NCBI GenBank assembly: GCA_902803635.1
Contig: CADCQU010000047.1
Location: 1 to 9,286 of the forward strand
DNA: 9,286 nt
Reading direction: 5' to 3'
Source of the DNA: an uncultured Lachnospiraceae bacterium
GTDB lineage: Bacteria; Bacillota; Clostridia; Lachnospirales; Lachnospiraceae
In this document: positions 6,138 through 9,286 of the stretch, piece by piece
Layout of the letters: each line of letters starts with the position of its first letter
How positions within the stretch are numbered: position 1 is the stretch's first letter
Program-made: the position numbers and the translations under genes
Notes under the pieces: model-generated
The model's database searches: none
Seen by the model: the letters and a program-made list of their open reading frames with translations, nothing else
What the model was told of the DNA's origin: nothing

Positions 6138-7709
6138 TCACCTCGCTTTCGATGTAAAGTTAATTCTCGGGTCGATCATGCTCATGAGCACGTCGCCGAG
6201 GATGATGGACGTAACGGAGAGGACCGCGTAGAAGAGAGTCACACCGACGATAACGCCGTTGTCATTTGCATTGATCGCTTTGGTCAGAAGGTTACCGGCG
6301 CCGGGAACCACGTACACACGCTCGGTAATGATCGCGCCGATAAGGGAACCCAGGATGGCGGCCGGGATACCATGGATGATCGGGATCGCGGCATTTTTCA
6401 AAATGTGCTTCGAGAAAATCTCGCGCTCGCTTAAACCGCCGGAACGCGCGAATTTGACATAGTCCGAATTCATCTGGTCGATCATGTACCGGCGCAGCCA
6501 TTTCATCAGGTTCGCGATGGACGGGAGCGCCAGGGACACGATGGGCAGGATGTACATAAGAATCGTCACATGCTCCATGTCGAAGGTCGTCGGCAGGCCT
6601 ATCCTGTAACCAATCGCCTTAAATAAGAAGATGTACGCCAGCGAAGGGACGGCGGAGATGAAGACGATGTAGACCGTACCGATCTTGTCCACCAGCTTGT
6701 CCTTGTGGAGCGCCATGAATATACCGAGCGGAACCGCCAGAAGATAAGCCAGGAGAACGGCAATGAAACCAATCACAAAGGAATAGCCGACCTTTGAGAA
6801 ACCGCTCTTGACCGTCGTGACACTGGTGTAGTCGTCCACGAAACGGTCGCGGTTGACCGCGCTGGCATTCTGCGAGCCTTCCACGTATTTCGCGGTGTGC
6901 AGGTCGTCGGCGGAAACCTCCGTATGCCCCGAGGGATAGGTGATTTCCCGCATGACATAGGAGCCCTGCGCGGCGTTCATGGTTTCAAACACATCCACGC
7001 CCTGGTTGACGGAATAACTCTTGCCGAGATTAATCTTCATCAGGTTCTGGTGGATGTAGGGGAAGCACCCGTCAATATAGAAGAGGTACTTGTTGAGCGT
7101 CCCGTTCCCGATAATGGCCGGTGAAAACTTTTCCCCGCCATAGACCGGATCGTGGAGCGTGAACGTAAGTCCCCGGTCTCCCACGTCGCCGGACGCATAG
7201 TGGATATTGTCCACGGTGATAAAGCCCGTAAAATATTTGATGAGCCTCTCCAGCAGCGGTTTGTCCTTATAGACAAATAGCTGCTGCTGACCGCCATTTG
7301 CCACCTTTCTCGGCGTGGACATAATGGCATCCAAACGGACGACCTTATACCCCTGCGAGGTATAATAGTCCGTAAACTTCTTTACGTACTCTGCAACGAC
7401 TTCGGAATCCTTGTCCGCCTTCCTTGCAAACCCGTTCGCGGCAGCGCGCTCTTCCTCGGTAATCCTACCGCTCCTTGCCTCCTCGGCCAGCCACTCCGTG
7501 TACGGGACGTAATCGATGTAACCGAACTCCTCCCAGCGGCGGTACTGGTACGCGACCTTGGCGTTGTTGCCGAGGTTCGTGTACGTCGGGTCCGCCTTGA
7601 AAATGAGCTGTCGGTCCATCAAAGAATAGATCAGAATCATCACAATCGCCACCACGATGATGATGGAGATGATGCTGTGGATGATTCTTTTTACAAGGTA
7701 TTTTCCCAT
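6138..7709 (-). CDS. oppB: Peptide ABC importer permease OppB/AmiC type, with large ectodomain
   Basis: This is the first permease subunit, 523 residues. A membrane helix (about 9-31) is followed by an extracytoplasmic domain of about 270 residues (32-302), then the permease core with helices from about 303 to 508. The EAA loop includes SDYVKFARSGGLSEREI (415-431) and HILKNAAIPI (435-444). The end has LGDVLMSMIDPRI, the standard signature. Most OppB proteins are much shorter, but the pneumococcal AmiC (about 498 residues) has the same architecture and shares motifs such as LIFKxDPxY (35-43) and FPxxHQN (216-222). The ectodomain is therefore a family trait and probably docks the binding protein. 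The ATG at 7709 has only a weak ribosome site (AAGAGAG). A GC-rich run further upstream is too far away to serve. The stop lies 5 bases before the oppC ATG. Confidence 0.94.
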   Translation of the reverse strand: MGKYLVKRIIHSIISIIIVVAIVMILIYSLMDRQLIFKADPTYTNLGNNAKVAYQYRRWEEFGYIDYVPYTEWLAEEARSGRITEEERAAANGFARKADKDSEVVAEYVKKFTDYYTSQGYKVVRLDAIMSTPRKVANGGQQQLFVYKDKPLLERLIKYFTGFITVDNIHYASGDVGDRGLTFTLHDPVYGGEKFSPAIIGNGTLNKYLFYIDGCFPYIHQNLMKINLGKSYSVNQGVDVFETMNAAQGSYVMREITYPSGHTEVSADDLHTAKYVEGSQNASAVNRDRFVDDYTSVTTVKSGFSKVGYSFVIGFIAVLLAYLLAVPLGIFMALHKDKLVDKIGTVYIVFISAVPSLAYIFLFKAIGYRIGLPTTFDMEHVTILMYILPIVSLALPSIANLMKWLRRYMIDQMNSDYVKFARSGGLSEREIFSKHILKNAAIPIIHGIPAAILGSLIGAIITERVYVVPGAGNLLTKAINANDNGVIVGVTLFYAVLSVTSIILGDVLMSMIDPRINFTSKAR

Positions 7710-7742
7710 AGCCTGTCTCTCTTTTCTTCGCCCCCCTCGGAG

Positions 7743-7754
7743 CGTTGACCAACG
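7743..7754. promoter_or_regulatory. Small palindrome upstream of oppB (possible operator)
   Basis: CGTTG-AC-CAACG is a 5-bp dyad 34 bases before the oppB start, in the 142-bp gap between oppA and oppB. A short TATGAT-like box lies further upstream (7774-7779 on the minus strand) without a convincing -35. The site may bind a regulator or be chance. It is too short to assign. Confidence 0.25.
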
Positions 7755-7787
7755 TTGTTGTTTGTTTTAATTTATCATAGGAACACA

Positions 7788-7820
7788 CTGTGGGAATGGC
7801 ATAAAATACCACTCCCACAG
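7788..7820 (-). promoter_or_regulatory. Strong hairpin between oppA and oppB (mRNA processing or attenuation)
   Basis: In the transcript direction CTGTGGGAGTGG (7820-7809) pairs with CCATTCCCACAG (7799-7788). The pairing extends inward by three more pairs (7808-7806 with 7800-7802) to a UUU loop. This gives about 15 bp with two wobbles. It starts 31 bases after the oppA stop. No U-run follows (TGTGTTCCTATG), so it is not a classical terminator. Hairpins placed between a binding-protein gene and its permease genes commonly protect the upstream message from 3' decay, so the binding protein is made in excess. That role is inferred here. Confidence 0.7.
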
Positions 7821-7851
7821 CGTAATCAACCATGTAAGGCCGGAATAAAAA

Positions 7852-9286
7852 TTAGAAGATGCCGAGAGCCTTGATCATGTAGCCGGCATAGTCGGGCTGC
7901 ATCGTGTCAAGGTAGGTCTGCGGATCGCCGTAGTCCGGGCCCCAGCCGGAGAGGTCGCAGATATCGAAGTTGGCCTCGTTGCCGGTCTTGTAATAGTAGC
8001 CCGCATAGTACCAGTCATCGCTGGTCGCGCACTCTACCTTGTTGATGATGACAAGGCCGTCGGTAGCCGCCTCGACGCTCTTCTTGAGGGCCGCGCCGCG
8101 GTTGTTGTACTGCTCGGAACCGGTGAAGACCGGGAGGTCAAGGTAAATCGGGTTCTCCTTGGTGATCTCGACGCCTTCATTTGCCAGCTCCTCAACGGCG
8201 ATGGCAAGCTCCTTGGCAACAGCTTCCGTGTTGTACCAGCCGTCATAACCGGAGGAAGAACCGATGCCGCCTTCCATCTCCGGATTCCAGACCATCGCCT
8301 TGACACCCTTCGCGTCAATCGTCGCCTGAACGATCTCGCCATAGTAGGTGCCCTTCTTGAAGGTGGTCTCCTTACCGTTAAGGTCAACCTTCACATCCTC
8401 TTCAAGCTGGACGAAGGTGCCGGGGGTGTAGCTGTTGATGAGGTTCGTGTACTTGAGCTCCTCGCCGACGGACTGGGCGTTGTACGCGCCGCGGTCAAGG
8501 CTCTGGAGGAGGGCACGGCGGAAGTGGACGTTCAGCATCGCCGCGCGGGCGCGTTCTGCCTCGTCCATGGTCTTGGAGGAGACAGCGACGGTCGCGTCGT
8601 TGAAGTTCGCGTAGGCAGTGCGGTTAACGTTGAAGAAACCCATGAAGGAGGTAGCGTTCGTACCGGCGATGTAGGCATGCTTGTCAAAGAGACCGTCCGC
8701 CTTGCACTGCTCGGTGGAGGAGCCGGTGAGGCCGGCGCCGGCAATCTGGCCGGACTTGGCATCGTTGTAGTTCTTCAGGGCATCCGTGCCATCGTTGTAG
8801 TACCAGGTCATCTCATGGATGTTGATGTTATCCTTGTTCCAGTAGCTGTCATTTGCCTTGAAAACAATCGTATTCTCAGCCGTCGCGTTGGTGACGAGGA
8901 ACGGGCCATTGTAAGCGATGTGGTCCGGATCCTTGCCGTACACGTAAGACGAAGCCTCGGCGTCGTAGTCGGCGCCGAACTTACCGCCCTGGGAGGTGTA
9001 GTACTCACGGCTCATCGGGGCAAACACGCTGTAGCCGAGCATGGTCATGAAGAAGGGGCAGGGACCTTCGAGCGTGTACTCAACGGTGTAGTCGTCGAGA
9101 GCCTTGACACCGACGGTCTCGAAATCATCGGTCTCGCCGTTGATATAGGCATCCGCGCCCTTGATGTTGCAGCCGTCGGCGCCGACCAGATACTCCAGGC
9201 CGCCCATGGCATCCATCATGTGCTGCATGCCGGCGACGAAGTCGTCCGCCTTGACATCGGCAACCTTACGGCCCTGGGAATCGACC
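7852..9286 (-). CDS. oppA: Peptide-binding protein OppA/AmiA type (5' end outside window; unusually early stop)
   Basis: The frame is open to the right edge, so the signal peptide and N-terminal lobe lie beyond it; about 477 residues are visible. The protein belongs to the family 5 extracellular solute-binding proteins that deliver peptides to the OppBC channel. It shows VKADDFVAGMQHM near the edge, KGADAYINGE and VGVKALDDYTVEYTL, then YNGPFLVTNATAE and ANDSYWNKDN. Further on are FRRALLQSLDRGAY and, near the end, SGWGPDYGDPQTYLD. These match AmiA of streptococci. In AmiA the GWGPDxxDPxTYLD motif is followed by well over 100 more residues that complete the first lobe. Here only about 16 residues remain (ending IKALGIF) before TAA. 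No frame in the next 140 bases continues the homology. It is either a truncated product or a naturally short variant. The order upstream of oppB fits the operon. Confidence 0.92.
   Translation of the reverse strand, partial: VDSQGRKVADVKADDFVAGMQHMMDAMGGLEYLVGADGCNIKGADAYINGETDDFETVGVKALDDYTVEYTLEGPCPFFMTMLGYSVFAPMSREYYTSQGGKFGADYDAEASSYVYGKDPDHIAYNGPFLVTNATAENTIVFKANDSYWNKDNINIHEMTWYYNDGTDALKNYNDAKSGQIAGAGLTGSSTEQCKADGLFDKHAYIAGTNATSFMGFFNVNRTAYANFNDATVAVSSKTMDEAERARAAMLNVHFRRALLQSLDRGAYNAQSVGEELKYTNLINSYTPGTFVQLEEDVKVDLNGKETTFKKGTYYGEIVQATIDAKGVKAMVWNPEMEGGIGSSSGYDGWYNTEAVAKELAIAVEELANEGVEITKENPIYLDLPVFTGSEQYNNRGAALKKSVEAATDGLVIINKVECATSDDWYYAGYYYKTGNEANFDICDLSGWGPDYGDPQTYLDTMQPDYAGYMIKALGIF

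Noticed and set aside
6138..7709. Large OppB ectodomain as a novel feature
   Set aside because: AmiC of streptococci has the same layout and shared motifs, so it is a family trait.
7710..7851. A separate promoter for oppBCDF in the oppA-oppB gap
   Set aside because: Only isolated TATGAT- and TTGATT-like words with wrong spacing were found; transcription from upstream of oppA is simpler.

Overview
The window reads as one minus-strand block from a low-GC-lineage Gram-positive (Firmicutes) genome with fairly GC-rich genes. Clostridia, perhaps Lachnospiraceae, is my best guess, but it is an inference. The basis is strong purine-rich ribosome binding sites, a consensus sigma-A promoter, AT-rich intergenic DNA, and transporter proteins that match the streptococcal Ami oligopeptide permease motif for motif.

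From right to left, which is the direction of transcription, the window holds a peptide ABC importer operon. It contains the substrate-binding protein oppA/amiA (7852 to beyond 9286, 5' end outside), permeases oppB/amiC (6138-7709) and oppC/amiD (5155-6132), and ATPases oppD/amiE (3367-5142) and oppF/amiF (2064-3374). The operon ends at a clear intrinsic terminator (2008-2044). A 15-bp hairpin lies between oppA and oppB. oppB to oppF are packed with overlaps or very short gaps. Next comes a separate gene for a membrane-anchored protein with a faint ApbE-like look (513-1760). A dispersed-type inverted repeat (1828-1955) separates it from the operon. At the left edge a new lipoprotein gene begins (1-69), preceded by a strong promoter and a roughly 135-nt leader with folding potential.

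Together the five transporter genes would capture extracellular oligopeptides and import them using ATP. In Ami systems this serves nutrition and, in streptococci, uptake of signalling peptides.

Three parts depart from the Ami template. OppD carries an insertion of about 230 residues, partly coiled-coil, between Walker A and the Q-loop. OppF carries a C-terminal extension of about 100 residues ending in two predicted membrane helices. OppA stops soon after a motif that lies well over 100 residues from the C-terminus in AmiA. The long extracytoplasmic domain of OppB is normal for AmiC. I found no CRISPR array, RNA gene or complete mobile element.
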